From the NCBI RefSeq assembly GCF_964204865.1, contig NC_135259.1, positions 7,884,974 to 7,948,973 of the forward strand: DNA of 64,000 nucleotides, read 5' to 3'. Both the position numbers and the translations under genes were made by a program. The notes below the pieces were generated by a model. It did no database searches, was not told where the DNA came from, and was given only the letters and a program-made list of their open reading frames with translations. This DNA is from Styela clava (taxonomy: Eukaryota; Chordata; Ascidiacea; Stolidobranchia; Styelidae). Shown in pieces: positions 1 through 11,503 of this stretch (its first letter is position 1; each line of letters begins with the position of its first letter).

Positions 1-575
1 GCAATATGATATATACCACCAGCAACCATCTTTTTATATAGTTTTGGCGTTCAAATTTCTTCATTATGTTCTGATCAGGAAATGAATGATTAAATAAAAG
101 CTTCCAGACGTGCATGCATGTTATTTATTTATCTTCCTGTTCGTGCGATCACATATTTATTGAAGGAAACGTATGTAAACAATTTGGAATACAGGCGTAC
201 CAAACATTCTATTCGCCAAGTTTCAGATAAGTTTAAACGGTATATCAACGTCATACTTACCCATGATTTAGATCTGTAATTAATCTTCCATGGTTAACAT
301 CTTGACGTTTCCGAGTTCTATAATAGTTTTAATTTATATTGATAACTTCCAATGACAATCATTTCAAAGAAGATGTAAGAAATTGAGTGAGGAATACGAA
401 CTGATAAGTTGAGGCCTTTTTCAATCATAACATACGTATGTGTTTTATTCTTTGACAAATTGATATATACCGAATGAACAATTTTTTTTACGAGAACATA
501 AATCCCCTTCTGTATTCACGAGTTTTTTCTTTTCTGTTCCAGTGGATCGCCAAAAGAAAAGTGAACTTGAAATAG
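1..575 (-). repeat. Inverted copy of the peptide-gene promoter unit; third family member runs off the window
   Basis: Read on the minus strand, this segment matches about 955-1846 read on the plus strand, including the TATA region (about 35-41 here, against 1805-1813 there) and the stretch just upstream of the first non-coding exon. About 310 bp present in the plus-strand copy (roughly 1250-1560) is missing here. The copy therefore points a promoter leftwards, off the window, divergently from the copy at 1.8-3.0 kb. I infer that another member of the small-peptide family lies just outside position 1; its coding exons are not visible. Confidence 0.7.
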
Positions 576-954
576 ATGAAAATGTGTGTATTTTGTTGGG
601 TGGCTGGTAAAGTGTGTCGGATTTTGGGGGTCATTGGTCTCCTGTTGAGAGTTGTCTTCGGTTTCGGGAGCCGTCTTTAATTTTTAGTGTTTTTATTGTA
701 TATATTGTTTTCTTACATTTTACTTACTTAATAACATATTTGTTATTTTCTTGTATGCTTTCTCTTTCTTTGGAGTATTTAGTTGTATTAAGATTGATAA
801 TTAATAAATATAGTATAAAATAGCATATATTGAAGTGAATATTGAGAGGATACTTGGCGTCAGATCATATTGGAAGATATTCTGAACTTGGATATTTATT
901 TTATAGACTGCCAGTACGCTACAAAGATTGAACAAAATACAAAATTTTCAATTA
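576..954. other. Spacer between divergent promoter copies
   Basis: AT-rich unique sequence that forms the centre of the inverted duplication. Short open frames occur but none has codon conservation, a homologue or splice context that I can support. Confidence 0.5.
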
Positions 955-1867
955 TTTCAAGTTCACTTTTCTTTTGGCGATCCACTAAAGCTGATAAGAA
1001 AAAACTCATGAATACAGAAGGAGATTTATGTTATCGTAAAAAAAAAATTATTCATTCGCTATAAATCAATTTGCCAGAGTAAAAAACACATACGTATGTT
1101 ATGATTGAAAAAGGCCTCAACTTATCAGTTCGTATTCCTCACTCAATTTCTTACATCTTCTCTGAAATGATGGTCTTTGGAAATTTTCAATATAAATTGA
1201 AATCTATTATAGAACTCGGAAACGTCAAGCTGTTAACCATGGAAGATTTCTGTATCCAACCAAATGTTTTCTGTTCTGTTTATCGCTCAATGATTTCAGT
1301 TGCGATTTTATCACATCAGGAAACAGCTCATCTGTGTAATTGTTTCAACTATAACAACAAAATACTTAATCGAGTGAGAGCTTTATTAAAAATTGCATCA
1401 TTTATTACGCCTGTGACTAGAAAAACAAAATTCAATGAGAATTCACCAACAACTTTTGCATTGTAGTAACAAATATATGAAGACGTATATGAATCAATAT
1501 CATGGATTCATAAAATACGACAATCGTGTAGTAATATATATCAGTATTTCTTTGGATGCCAGATAATTACAGATCTAAACCATAGGTAAGTATGACGTTG
1601 ATAAACCGTTTAAACTTATCTGAAACTTGGCGAAAATAATCTTTGGTACGCCTGCATTTCAAATTGCTTGCATACGTTTCCTCCAATAAATATGTGATCG
1701 CATGAACAAGAAGATAAATAAATAACATGTATGCACGGCTGGAAGCATTTATTTAATCATTCATTTCCTGATCAAAACATAATGAAGAAATTTGAACACC
1801 AAAACTATATAAAAACATGGTTGCTGGTCGTATATATCATATTGCTTCTTCAAATTATTCTACAAAG
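955..1867 (+). promoter_or_regulatory. Duplicated upstream region, TATA box and non-coding exon 1 of the decayed peptide gene
   Basis: The unit is shared with 1-575 (inverted), about 3990-4920 and about 5325-5764. A TATA box (CTATATAAA, about 1804-1812) is followed by a short non-coding first exon ending AAAG at 1867 and a GTCAG donor. The intact copy has the same layout (TATA 5703-5710, donor after 5764). Open frames inside the unit (for example 1101-1466 and 4250-4486) are not conserved in a coding manner: differences between copies fall at all codon positions and the second copy stops early, so I treat them as shadows. Confidence 0.6.
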
Positions 1868-2242
1868 GTCAGTTTTTTAAAGAGTATTTCTGATGTGCTT
1901 TGTCTAAGAAAACAAAAACGCATGGAGTAATCAATACTTGTAAACATAATATTGGAATATATAAAGGTTTTAAGTTGTAATGAATTCGATAACAAATATG
2001 AGTTCTTCATACAAATGATGAATGTCAACTTAAAAAAAAAAGTATGACTAACTATTTCAGTAATATAAAAATGAAATATCAAGTTTTTGGAGTGACACTG
2101 AAGTCTATGAGTTGTTACGTCACGTAGGTATTTTAGGCATAATAGACATCAAGCACATCTAGATTTGAAAGACACAAATTTATTGTTTCATTACTTTTGA
2201 ATTTTAATATTTTTACATTTTGCTTTTAGTTTGCTTTATCAG

Positions 2243-3032
2243 ATAGAAAGTTTATTGCAATTGCGACAAAAAATGGGACCTATCTTAAGGAAAATTGTCG
2301 TTTTCGTCGTGCTGGTACTGTGAATTGCATCTATTGAAGGTAGGAAATTATGGCGAATGAATAGAGAATATATTTATAGTGCTTTGTAGAATTTGCTTGT
2401 GCAGGACACCTATCTATACGCAAATTATTTAAAGGTCATAAAACATTACACTTTATAAAATTTTACGCTTTAAAATTTTAGTCTACTAATCCCAAGTCAT
2501 ATTCTTTTTGTATCAGCCTATTAATGACTGGGAAAAAATTTTCGAGTAATTTATTTTTAGTAATCTAAAAAAATAAATTTTATTCACTTTTTTTGTCATC
2601 ATTTAACGACCAAGATATTGAGAGAAAGTTTGAAAAATGGCAATAATAAAGTGATGTATAGCTGAAAGCTGACTATTACAGTATTACCCCATTCATTCTG
2701 CTTTTGTACGAGTCTATGTAGCCTACATGCATTGATTGAAAAAGTAGTCGACTATTTCGAGTGGTTTCAACAGCCCTTCATACAATTTCGAATACTGCAA
2801 CGTTTCGTCTAACCAGAGCGGGCAACAATATTTATTGGTATCTGAATTTGAGCAGAAGAAACGTTACACACTATTGTTTATGTAAATACGCTTCATAGGT
2901 TATGAACCACTGGAAATGTTAATATTTTTTTGTTCTTCTTCACAGGCCGAAGAGGAAGTTTTCAGATGTTTTCGCGTCGCAGACGTCGCTTTTGACTCAG
3001 ATGAACTTATCAAAAATACTATTTTAAATAAA
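2243..3032 (+). pseudogene. Decayed copy of small cationic secreted-peptide gene
   Basis: Paralogue of the intact gene at 5.7-6.7 kb, with the same exon layout. Exon 2 runs 2243-2339 with ATG at 2273; exon 3 starts at 2946 and reads to TGA at 2993-2995; poly(A) signal AATAAA at 3027-3032. In this copy the codon that is TGG (Trp) in the intact gene is TGA at 2321-2323, cutting the frame inside the hydrophobic core of the signal peptide after 16 codons. Exon 3 remains open and very basic (RRGSFQMFSRRRRRF), sharing the F-Q-x-x-S core and Arg clusters with its sister. The stop makes a functional product unlikely unless it is an assembly error, a segregating allele or read through. Confidence 0.7.
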
Positions 3033-3989
3033 ATACAGCCTTCAACAATTGACAACAAAATTTGTAAAGTTGTTTGTACGATTTTTATATAAAAATGCGC
3101 ATGAAGGTCAGCCGGTCGATGTTTATAGTTTGGTATGGTCCGAATCCTGATTATAGTAAAATATTGCTCGTAGATTACAGAATAGTCTTAGAAATAAAGT
3201 ATAGAGTAGAACTCATTATACGATTCGTTCAGAATAGAACTAGTTATTTATAGAATTGGGTTCAGAATTGGATATCATGAACAAAGGACTTCAACATAAA
3301 TCCTGTTTAATCCTGAAACTTGTTTATGACAGTTTTGAGTCTCGCCTACACGAAACTGCATTTGGGCTGATGTAGAATTGGTAACGCCCATTGGCTCAGA
3401 CAGGGAGGGGGAAGGGTCAACACAGAAAAAATAAGGAAGTATATCCACAACTAAAATTTCGTCGATTGAAAAGTGGAAATATAAAATGCAAAAAATAAAA
3501 CAAAAAACACAATAAATGTTTTTTCTTGGTCGGCCCGTGACAGAAAAAGCTTTTTTATGACATTGGGAATAGATAAAATAAGTGTGCCTATGGCACGCAT
3601 TATGATTGATTAACTTTGGTAGCCATACCATCACTCAAATAGAAACAGGATCAATTGTGCGCGCGGTGTAGCTTTTTATCCACTGAGAACTGCGCGTGGT
3701 GCACCTTTTTATCCATGGTAAACTGACATTATGACCCAATGCCGCTTCCTACCAGATTATGATGAAATACAAGATAATTTTTGTTAAGGGTATTTAATTT
3801 TATTGTTCTAAAAAGAAAATTTTACCCTGCGGGTTATAAAGGTGGGGATTTTTCTAATCGTGATATCCTAACAAAATAAAAAATCACCATTGCGATAAAG
3901 CGGTATTCCAAGAACAGCTCAGATTTGTCTGGTTCGCAAAATATGAATTAAAATAAGATATAATCTAGCTATGTAGAACAAATTTTTAT
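3033..3989. other. Intergenic spacer in the peptide cluster
   Basis: No gene supported. The start of the spacer is still part of the duplication: a stretch around 3270-3290 matches one around 6896-6916. The minus-strand open frame at 3275-3634 has no recognisable feature and looks random. Confidence 0.5.
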
Positions 3990-4920
3990 ATCTACGGATT
4001 GCAATGTTGTCGGAAGAAGTTGCTTCTAATTTGAATATTTGTTCAAATATCATGAGGAATATGAAGGTACAAAAGTAGAACCTATTGTACACATTGACAA
4101 CTATTTTCGGTTCATTTTTCTTGTGTAGATTTAAGAAAACTAAAAATAAAACACTCGTGAATACAGTAGGAGATTTATGTTATCGTAAAAGAAAATTGTT
4201 CCTTCGGTAAAAATCAATTTGTCAGAGAAAAAAAACACATAAGTATGTTATGATTGAAAAAGGCCTCAACTCATCAGTTCGTATTCCTCACTCAATTTCT
4301 TACATCTTGTTTGAAATGATGGTCATTGGAAATTATCAATACAAATCAAAATCTAGTATAGAACTCGGAAACGTCAAGATGTTATTCATGGAAGAATTCT
4401 GTATCCAACCAAATGTTTTCTGTTTTGTTTATCGCTCATTGATTTTAGTTGGTATTTTATCACATCAGGAGACAGCGCATCTGTGACCCTGTTCCAACTG
4501 TAAGAAAAAAATTACTTAATCGAGTGAAAGCTTCATTAAAATTTGTATCATTCATCACGCCTGTCACTAGAAAAACAAAATTCAAAGAGAATTCAACAAT
4601 TACTTTTGCAATGTAGTAACAGATATATGAAGACGTAACTAAATCCATTTATTAATATCATACTTTCATAAAATACGACAATCGCATAATAATATATATC
4701 AGTAGTTCTTTGGATGCTAGTTAACAGATCTAAATTATAGGTAAGTATGACATTGATATAACATTGAAAGTTAGCGAAAATAAATATATGCTACGCCAAA
4801 TTTCGAAGTTGTTTGCATACGTAATAATGTGAAATCGCATGAACAGGAAGGTAAGTCCATAACGTGTATGCACAGCCGGAAGCTTTTATTTGATCATTCA
4901 TTTCCCGATCTAAACCTATC
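3990..4920 (+). repeat. Promoter-unit duplicate lacking the coding exons
   Basis: Matches 955-1790 over most of its length, but the match breaks near 4915, before the TATA box and first exon. What follows is unrelated sequence. It is thus an orphan upstream fragment, probably left from an unequal exchange that also made the copy at 5.3 kb. Confidence 0.6.
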
Positions 4921-5324
4921 CTTCGCAGTTCGTTAGAAATGTTACGGATCGGTGCAAAAACAATACGTATAGATTTATAGAAGTACGAAAATTGATCCCT
5001 TTTTCTGCGCCTTTCTCTGCGACCAAGGCTGGAGAGCCGGAGCTGGAGTCAAGCTTACCATATCAGATGGAGCTACAAGAAATGGGTTCAACACCCCGCC
5101 GCCCTCGTTTTTCAAATTTTTTAAAAGATTATAAAGTTGTTGATAACGCGTGCGATTGCATTTCGTCATGTTTTTGTGTCGGGCGACATGTTTAAGTAAT
5201 TTGAACATTATTTGAATTAGCTATAAACGCCAGTAGTTGCATTTCATATTTATTTAACCTCAAATAAATTATTACAACTACAACTCATCCTGATTCCTTC
5301 CCATTAATAAAATAGGACCCAGGT
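4921..5324. other. Unrelated insert between duplicate units, partly GC-richer
   Basis: About 5000-5100 is noticeably GC-richer than its surroundings and resembles a small dispersed element, but I cannot define its ends. Overlapping open frames on both strands here show no recognisable domain. Confidence 0.35.
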
Positions 5325-5702
5325 TAAAACAATGTTGTCGGATGACGTTTCTCTCAATTTAATTATTTGTTTGAATATCGTGAGTAATATGAAGAAACAA
5401 TAGGAACTCTTAATATACACTTCGGCAACAATTTCCAGTTCAATGTTCTTGTGTAGTTCAGAGAAATCTGATACTTTCATAAAACACGACAATCTCAAAG
5501 CAATATCAGTATTTCTTTTGAAGCTAGTTAATTGCAAATCTAAATCATGGATAAGTATGACCTTAATATAACGTTCGAATTCATCTGGAACTCGGTAATC
5601 GCTTGAACAGGCGGGTAAATCAATAGCATGTCTGAACGCAAGGAAGTGGTGATTAAATCCTTCATTTCCTGATCTAAACATAATAAAATAGAACATTAAA
5701 AG

Positions 5703-5764
5703 TATATAAATAAATGGTTGTTGATGACTTATACTATATTGCCACTTTATAGGATTCTATAAAG
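5703..5764 (+). promoter_or_regulatory. TATA box and non-coding exon 1 of the intact cationic-peptide gene
   Basis: TATATAAA at 5703-5710 lies about 25-30 bp before the inferred transcript start. A short untranslated exon ends CTATAAAG at 5764, followed by a GTGAG donor. The arrangement is conserved at 1804-1867. Confidence 0.6.
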
Positions 5765-6203
5765 GTGAGTTTTGTGGATTATCTCTAATCTGCTATGTCA
5801 AAGAAAACCAAAGATGTATGTCGTCAGCAATTCTTGTATACAAAATATTTGAAAATATAGTGGTTAAGTTTTTTTGTAATGAATTCGTTATAAAAAATAA
5901 GTTTTTCATGCATATGATGGATGGTAATTTAAAGAAAGAGTATGACACCTTATTTCGGTAAATTAATGATGAAATTTTTTTTGAAATGACAAGAAAGCCG
6001 ATGCGCTGTTACATCATAGAGATACTTAAGGATGGAATACTAATGAACACCACATCTAGACTGAGATTTGGAATGCATACACTTATTGTGCATATATTAA
6101 TGATTGCGTGTTTCATTACTTTTAAATTTTAATATTTTTTTTTTACATTTTGCTTTTTGTTTTCTATATCAGTTACAAAGTTCATTGCAGTTGCGACAAA
6201 GAA

Positions 6204-6634
6204 ATGGGACCCATCTTAAGAAAAATTGTCGTTTTCATCGTGTTGGCACTGTGGATTGTATCTATTGAAGGTAGGAAATTATAAGAAAATGAATAAAAAA
6301 AAATATTTTTGGTGACACCAATCTATACGTGTTTGAATTGGACTTAATATAACATTATATTCCGATCGTTCTGAAAATTTAGTTCACTAAACATAAATCG
6401 GATTTAATTTGAATCAGCCTAATATTGACTGGGAATAATGACCTTGATACACTTTCGAATTCTGCAATGCCTGACTTTGGACAGACGAAAGATTACAGAA
6501 TATTTTTCATGGGGATACGATAAATAAGTTTTGAACCAATGAAAATTATAATATCTATTTTTTGTGTTTTCTCTACAGGCCGAAGGAAAAGATTTCAGAT
6601 CCTTTCAAGCTACAGACGACGTCACTATGGATGA
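6204..6634 (+). CDS. Small Arg-rich secreted peptide (40 aa), two coding exons
   Basis: Coding exons are 6204-6270 and 6579-6634 (phase-1 intron, donor GTAGG, acceptor CTACAG); exon 2 begins at 6173 after a TATATCAG acceptor and has 31 nt of leader before the ATG. The product is 40 residues. Residues 1-23 are a signal peptide (basic n-region, core VVFIVLALWIVSI, small residue G23). The rest, RRKRFQILSSYRRRHYG, has six Arg, one Lys, one His and no acidic residue. It ends in Gly, the donor for C-terminal amidation, and FQILSSY is bracketed by RRKR and RRR convertase-type sites. It could be an antimicrobial peptide or a neuropeptide-like factor; I recognise no named family. Poly(A) signal AATAAA at 6658-6663. 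Support for it being a gene comes from the matching exon layout of the paralogue at 2.2-3.0 kb. Confidence 0.72.
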
Positions 6635-6657
6635 ACTTATCAAGAATACCATTTTTT

Positions 6658-6663
6658 AATAAA
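6658..6663 (+). terminator. Poly(A) signal of the cationic-peptide gene
   Basis: AATAAA 23 nt after the stop codon; the paralogue has the same signal at 3027-3032. Confidence 0.6.
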
Positions 6664-7061
6664 ATACAGCTTTCAACGTGATACAATAAAATTTGCAAAG
6701 TTACTTGTACGATTTTTGATATAAAAATGCGCATGAGGGACAGCCGATCAATATTTAGAGTTCGATGTGATGCAAATACTGTTTCTAGACAATATTGCTC
6801 CCGGATTACAAAATAGTCTTCGAACTACAGTGAAAATCTTTATAAAAGTTATTCAGAAAAGAATTAGTCTTTTTTAGAATCAGATTCAGAATTGAAGACT
6901 ATGAACAAAGGACTTAAACCTACCCGCGTTTTTCAAAATTTTTAAAACATATTATGACGTCATACCCATTATATCGGGGTTGTCTTCAGCAGACATCGCT
7001 GCCGTTAGGTTGTGCGCCGTTATTAGATGTTGGTGTGTCTTGTCATTATATAGCGATTAAA

Positions 7062-9264
7062 ATGAGTGCTTCACTTCTGGAAAACCTTAATGCGAATGAA
7101 GTTATTATGAGGATAGAAAATGAAGATTCAGGTGTAGGTCTATATTTAATTTTTGCAAAATTTCGTTAGTCTACGGTACCAACTAAAAATGAGTTTAGTA
7201 AAAGTATTTTATTCTTATAGATGACATGCTTGAAACCCAAAGTGTGTCATATTCAGACCCAGACTTTGTTTTTATTCAAGAGTGTGATGAGGATGAAGAA
7301 AATTGGCAAGGTGTTAAATCTAAAAAATTAGCCAACTACGCTCAACGCAGTTCCACAGTGGCTAGTCAGTCCTGTTTTTGTTTTCAATTTATTTAATATC
7401 ATCATTGCTGCTAACGTTACACTTTAAATCATGTTTTCATTATCTGTTTTAGACGTTGGGTAAAAGGAAACGCGTAAAACAGGCGCGCCCCTTTGGATGG
7501 AAAAATAATATTTGCAAAAGGAATCGTCTAGCTGGATTAAATTATAAAAGCCGAAAAGGAAAGCAAAATATAGCAAGAAAAATGGGGATGCCGTGCAAAT
7601 CCACTAATTGTCGAAAATCCAGCTTACGGCAATGTGCGAGTCTGACAGAAGATGAGAGACAGTGGGTTTTCAAAAATTTTCGGAAAATGGAATCGTGGTC
7701 TGAAAGACGATCATATGTCAGGGCTTCAGTATCGAAGGTAAACGATACTTAGAAACACTGATTTTATGTCACGATTTCCGCATCTCATTTAATTTTTACT
7801 GTTTCCTAGGTTACCACCAAGCAAAGGAAAATTGCTGAAAATACGTCAAGAAGAAAGTCATCTTTTGAATACCATTTACAATTACAAAAATGGAACATGC
7901 ATTCTGGTGTGCAAAAAACTACAATTGGCATTAGCCAACAAACTTTGCTCTCGTGACTGGAAGGGCCCGCACCATTCATAAAGTTTTTGGACCCGCATCG
8001 TCCAAGAAAAGGTATGTAGCAAAGAGAGCAATTAATGCACAATGTAATATTCATTGAATAATGACTAAAACATTTTTTAAGGTAAAACTGTTTTCTTTTA
8101 TCCAAAGGCAAGATATGGATTTCATTATAAAATGGTTACATGCACTACCTACATTGCCATCTCACTATTGCCGTTCTAGAGGTACCTATAAGAATAAAAA
8201 GTATCTATATCCCGGAACGACTGTTTCAAACCTTCATCGTTTATATTCTGAAGAGGCAACAAATTCTGAAAGACGGGTTATTAGCATCGCAAAGTTCAGG
8301 GACATATTCAACAAAGAAAATTTTTCAACATTTCGGCCTAGAAAGCCCCAATGTGATATTTGTGTGGAATTTTCGCATGGAAATATTGACGACGGGGAGT
8401 ATAGAGCCCATGTAATATCAAAAGATGTGGCGACAGCTGAAAAAATTGCCGACAAAGAATCAGCTGATGGGAGCATATCCGTTTGGACTATAGACTTACA
8501 GACAGTCCTGATTCTCCCCAAAACTCACGCCAGTTCGATGTATTATAAAACCAAACTTCAGATGCATAATTTTACTCTTTATAATTTGCAAACAAAAGAA
8601 GGATTCTGCTATCCATGGGAAGAGCACGAAGGCGATTTAAGTAGTGAAGTGTTTGCCTCGCTACAGTTCTCTCATTTCAATCAATATGTTACAGATCATC
8701 CTTCAATAAAAGAACTAGTGATATGGAGTGACGGTTGTGGGTATCAAAACCGTAATGTAATCGTCGCAAATGCATATTTAGATTTGGCACGGAAACATAA
8801 AATTAAAATAACGCTGAAATTTTTAACAACTGGACCCACTCAGATGGAAGTGGATTCAATGCATTCCATGATTGAGAAAAAAGTTGTGGCTGACGTTATT
8901 ACGTCACGTGATTACACGTAATCATTCAGTGTGCAAGGTCTCAGCCATTTCTATACCAGGTCAAGCCAGTACAACATCAGGATTTTAAGAAAATGACGGG
9001 GAAATACTTTGCCAGTATATGCCCTGGAAATACAGCAGGTGATCCAAAGGTGCATCATCTCCGAGCAATACAGTATACTTCCACTATTCACTGGGGAATT
9101 ACTTCCACGCAGAATGCATAAACCTGAAAAACCATTCCAATGGATAAATTTGTTTCCAGGTCAACTTAAGATAAGCTGTAGAAAATTTTGTGACTTACAA
9201 GAAATGAAGAGTGCTGCCAACATACGCACATTGCTTTTATGACAAAATTCCACACCATTCATAA
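7062..9264 (+). pseudogene. Decayed DDE/RNase H-like transposase-type gene (DUF7869-like family)
   Basis: Inferred exons: 7062-7131, 7221-7357, 7453-7737, 7810-8011, 8108-9264. The exon at 7453 is basic (GKRKRVKQARPFGW) with a CKSTNCRKSSLRQC cysteine cluster. The large last exon has a CDIC motif, an acidic WTIDLQ strand, a WSDGCGYQNRN motif and a TQMEVDSMHS motif, which together resemble the D, D and E positions of an RNase H-like transposase core. I recall similar proteins, many intron-containing, across insects and other invertebrates (labelled DUF7869 in recent databases; from memory). The frame is broken at least four times: near 7954, near 8915, between 9085 and 9120, and near 9212. Family-like residues continue in the shifted frames (for example CPGNTAGDPKVHHLRA after 9020 and LPTYAHCFYDKIPHH at the end), so it is a pseudogene, not an intron-rich live gene. 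Confidence 0.7.
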
Positions 9265-11022
9265 TAAATAACTACCATATTTTCATTAAACAGAAATGCA
9301 AAGTTATGTTAGTTTTCGCTGAGTAGTTAATTTTACAAAAGTTTTTTTTTTCTTCTGTTTATTAATGAATCCCCCATTGTTTGTTGAATGGCATTGTATG
9401 GTTGTGTTGACAAGATTAAAGTTATGATCGAATCGTATTTTGAATGTCGTACACACCTGCAATTCAGCGCTCTTTTTTATTTTTTTATACTTTATAATCA
9501 ATATCTATGGAAAGTCTCATTTTTGGTGCGTGTTTAGAGCGCATTAATTGTTAAAATATATATTTCAAAAATGAAAAAAATAATGTTATTAAAACAGATA
9601 AGCTGTTTTGGGGTTTGGACATTGTAGAGACTGTAAATTACATTCGTTTTTTGAATGTTTGCTTTCAAGGAATGATAGTTCCAACAAAGTTGCGAAATTG
9701 CGTATGTCACCAAGTCATAGGCGCATTTCTGCGTAAGTCACAGTGCACTATTATGACGTCACATGGCTGCGTCATACAAATTAATTTAAATCCGGCTACG
9801 ACTAAAATAATGAATCACGGGAAATTATTTACTCTACATGGCAAAACAATACCAATAGGAAGTTTTTTACGTTTTTCTCGAAACTGATAAAAATGACTTA
9901 CGCAATTCGGTTATTAGCGTGACGATATGTAAACAGCGCCATATAAAACAAAGATTCGAACAAACACACTTGATCCTTATTTATCTTTAATCAATATTTT
10001 TATATCATTATTTAGTATTAGATTTCAGTCTATTCATAAACGGAGAAAGTGCTTTTACAAATGTGAGTGCTGTCGAACAGCGATGAGCTTTCAAAATGTT
10101 ATTGGACACGTGAGTGGACCAATGAATCGTTTTAATATTATGTTGTAGTTTTTCTTCTTCGTCGTCATGATAAAATTGCTTTTTTTTCGAATACTGGACC
10201 AATCGCTTTAAAATTTTCAGTGTTTGAAGATTGATTTTTTTACTTTTATTTATTCCTAATTTGAGATTCCGATGTTGATGCGATTTTACTACCCCGACTT
10301 ATTGGCAGGTTATATGCAAAAACCCATTTTTTCAGGCTCAAAAACGGGCCTTGTCTTATTGACCGGGTAGACTTATTCACTGGAAAATACGGTAATTTTT
10401 ATTTATGGGAACACAGTTTTCAATCAGCCAAGCGTGACTGCTGATTCTAAAAATCTTGATTCTGGAAACTCGGAAGTTTTTTGGGGGTACCGATGGCGTC
10501 AAAGGTAAGGACTGCTTCGCTCTGGTCTACGTGTTTATATATTTGAGCATTGTTCTCTCGTTTTGGATTGCATTTATTTAGTACTGACATAACTTTCAGA
10601 CATTTCAAGCATTGTGGTATTTTCCCTCCCATATCCTGTTAAAAATCTGTTTGAATGTGTCAGGTTTCTTTATAAAATCATGTTTACAAAACAAGAGAGC
10701 AATACTTACGTGTATACATGGGCACGAAACCCAAAACAATGTAGTGGGATATCTAATATTTTACAGTAGACTACCGGTACTACTGTCTCCATGACTTTGC
10801 CTGACACCTCAGATAGCAACAATCGCGATCGAAGAACCACAAGGTTCGCAATTTTTTATTTTGATAACCACTGGAAATTTCAAAGTAATTAGCCTATTCC
10901 GTTCATCACTAGCTTTTAGCTTTCTATGAAGCCTATTACGATATTGCTAGCGGATTTTCCACACGGAAAAAATAGGAAGCTGTTCAACACACTATTCAAC
11001 TTCGCTGGCTGTCACAGGCAAA
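9265..11022. other. Intergenic; contains a copy of a dispersed repeat
   Basis: No gene supported. About 10,098-10,230 closely matches about 53,518-53,655, and about 10,500-10,760 holds inverted copies of a motif around 'tatatttgagca' that recurs at 15.4, 23.4, 48.7 and 53.75 kb. The open frame at 9615-9887 has no recognisable feature. Confidence 0.5.
10098..10560 (+). repeat. Dispersed repeat family R1, copy 1
   Basis: Starts TTGGACACGTGAGTGGACC, contains an ACTGGACCAATCGCTTTAAA block and ends near a TATATTTGAGCAT block. The same blocks in the same order are at about 53,518-53,790, and partly at 48,450-48,770. Minus-strand relatives of the first block lie at about 15,745-15,835, 16,130-16,180 and 32,100-32,180. 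Class is unknown. Confidence 0.5.
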
Positions 11023-11139
11023 TTCGTCATAAAAATACCCAGCAAACACATATTGTTACATCACTAATGTCATTGAATTTACTAGTTTCATGACATTAAT
11101 GATGTAACAATATGTGCTGACTGGTTATTTTATGACGAA
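11023..11139. repeat. 117-bp near-perfect hairpin
   Basis: Inverted arms 11,023-11,073 and 11,090-11,139 around a 16-nt loop. The inner 27 bp of each arm pair with one mismatch; the outer part has a few small bulges but pairs to the ends (TTCGTCAT/ATGACGAA). It may be a palindromic MITE or a pri-miRNA-like hairpin; no obvious target duplication is present. Confidence 0.6.
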
Positions 11140-11503
11140 ACAACCCCAAATGCAATTTTTGACTAACTTACCCTCCAATAAATGTGACGCGGGCCCAAGA
11201 TAATGATGCTGTGAGCCACAATTACAACGCATCTCATAACAAACCAAACACAAACTAATGCCCAATTTATATTTTTCAAATAATTTCGTAATTTAAACGA
11301 CACCTGGCTTAAATGGCCAAAAGCAATATATAAATATCATCTTTTGTGGTGATGAATTATTTTCAGACAAAAAAATACCTGAAAGAGCACATTGATAACA
11401 AGAATCTCATAGTTTATTCATTTGAGTAAATATATTTACAGAAACTATAACTGCTATATAACTATAATATATTTATATCCACAAAATAGTAGTCTGTATA
11501 GAT

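Noticed and set aside
1101-1466. 121-aa open frame in the promoter duplicate, similar to the frame at 4,250-4,486
   Set aside because: Similarity is due to the duplicated non-coding unit. Differences between copies do not favour third codon positions and the second copy stops early; the inverted copy lacks much of it.
3275-3634. 119-aa minus-strand open frame
   Set aside because: No domain, signal peptide, splice context or conserved partner in the other duplicate unit.
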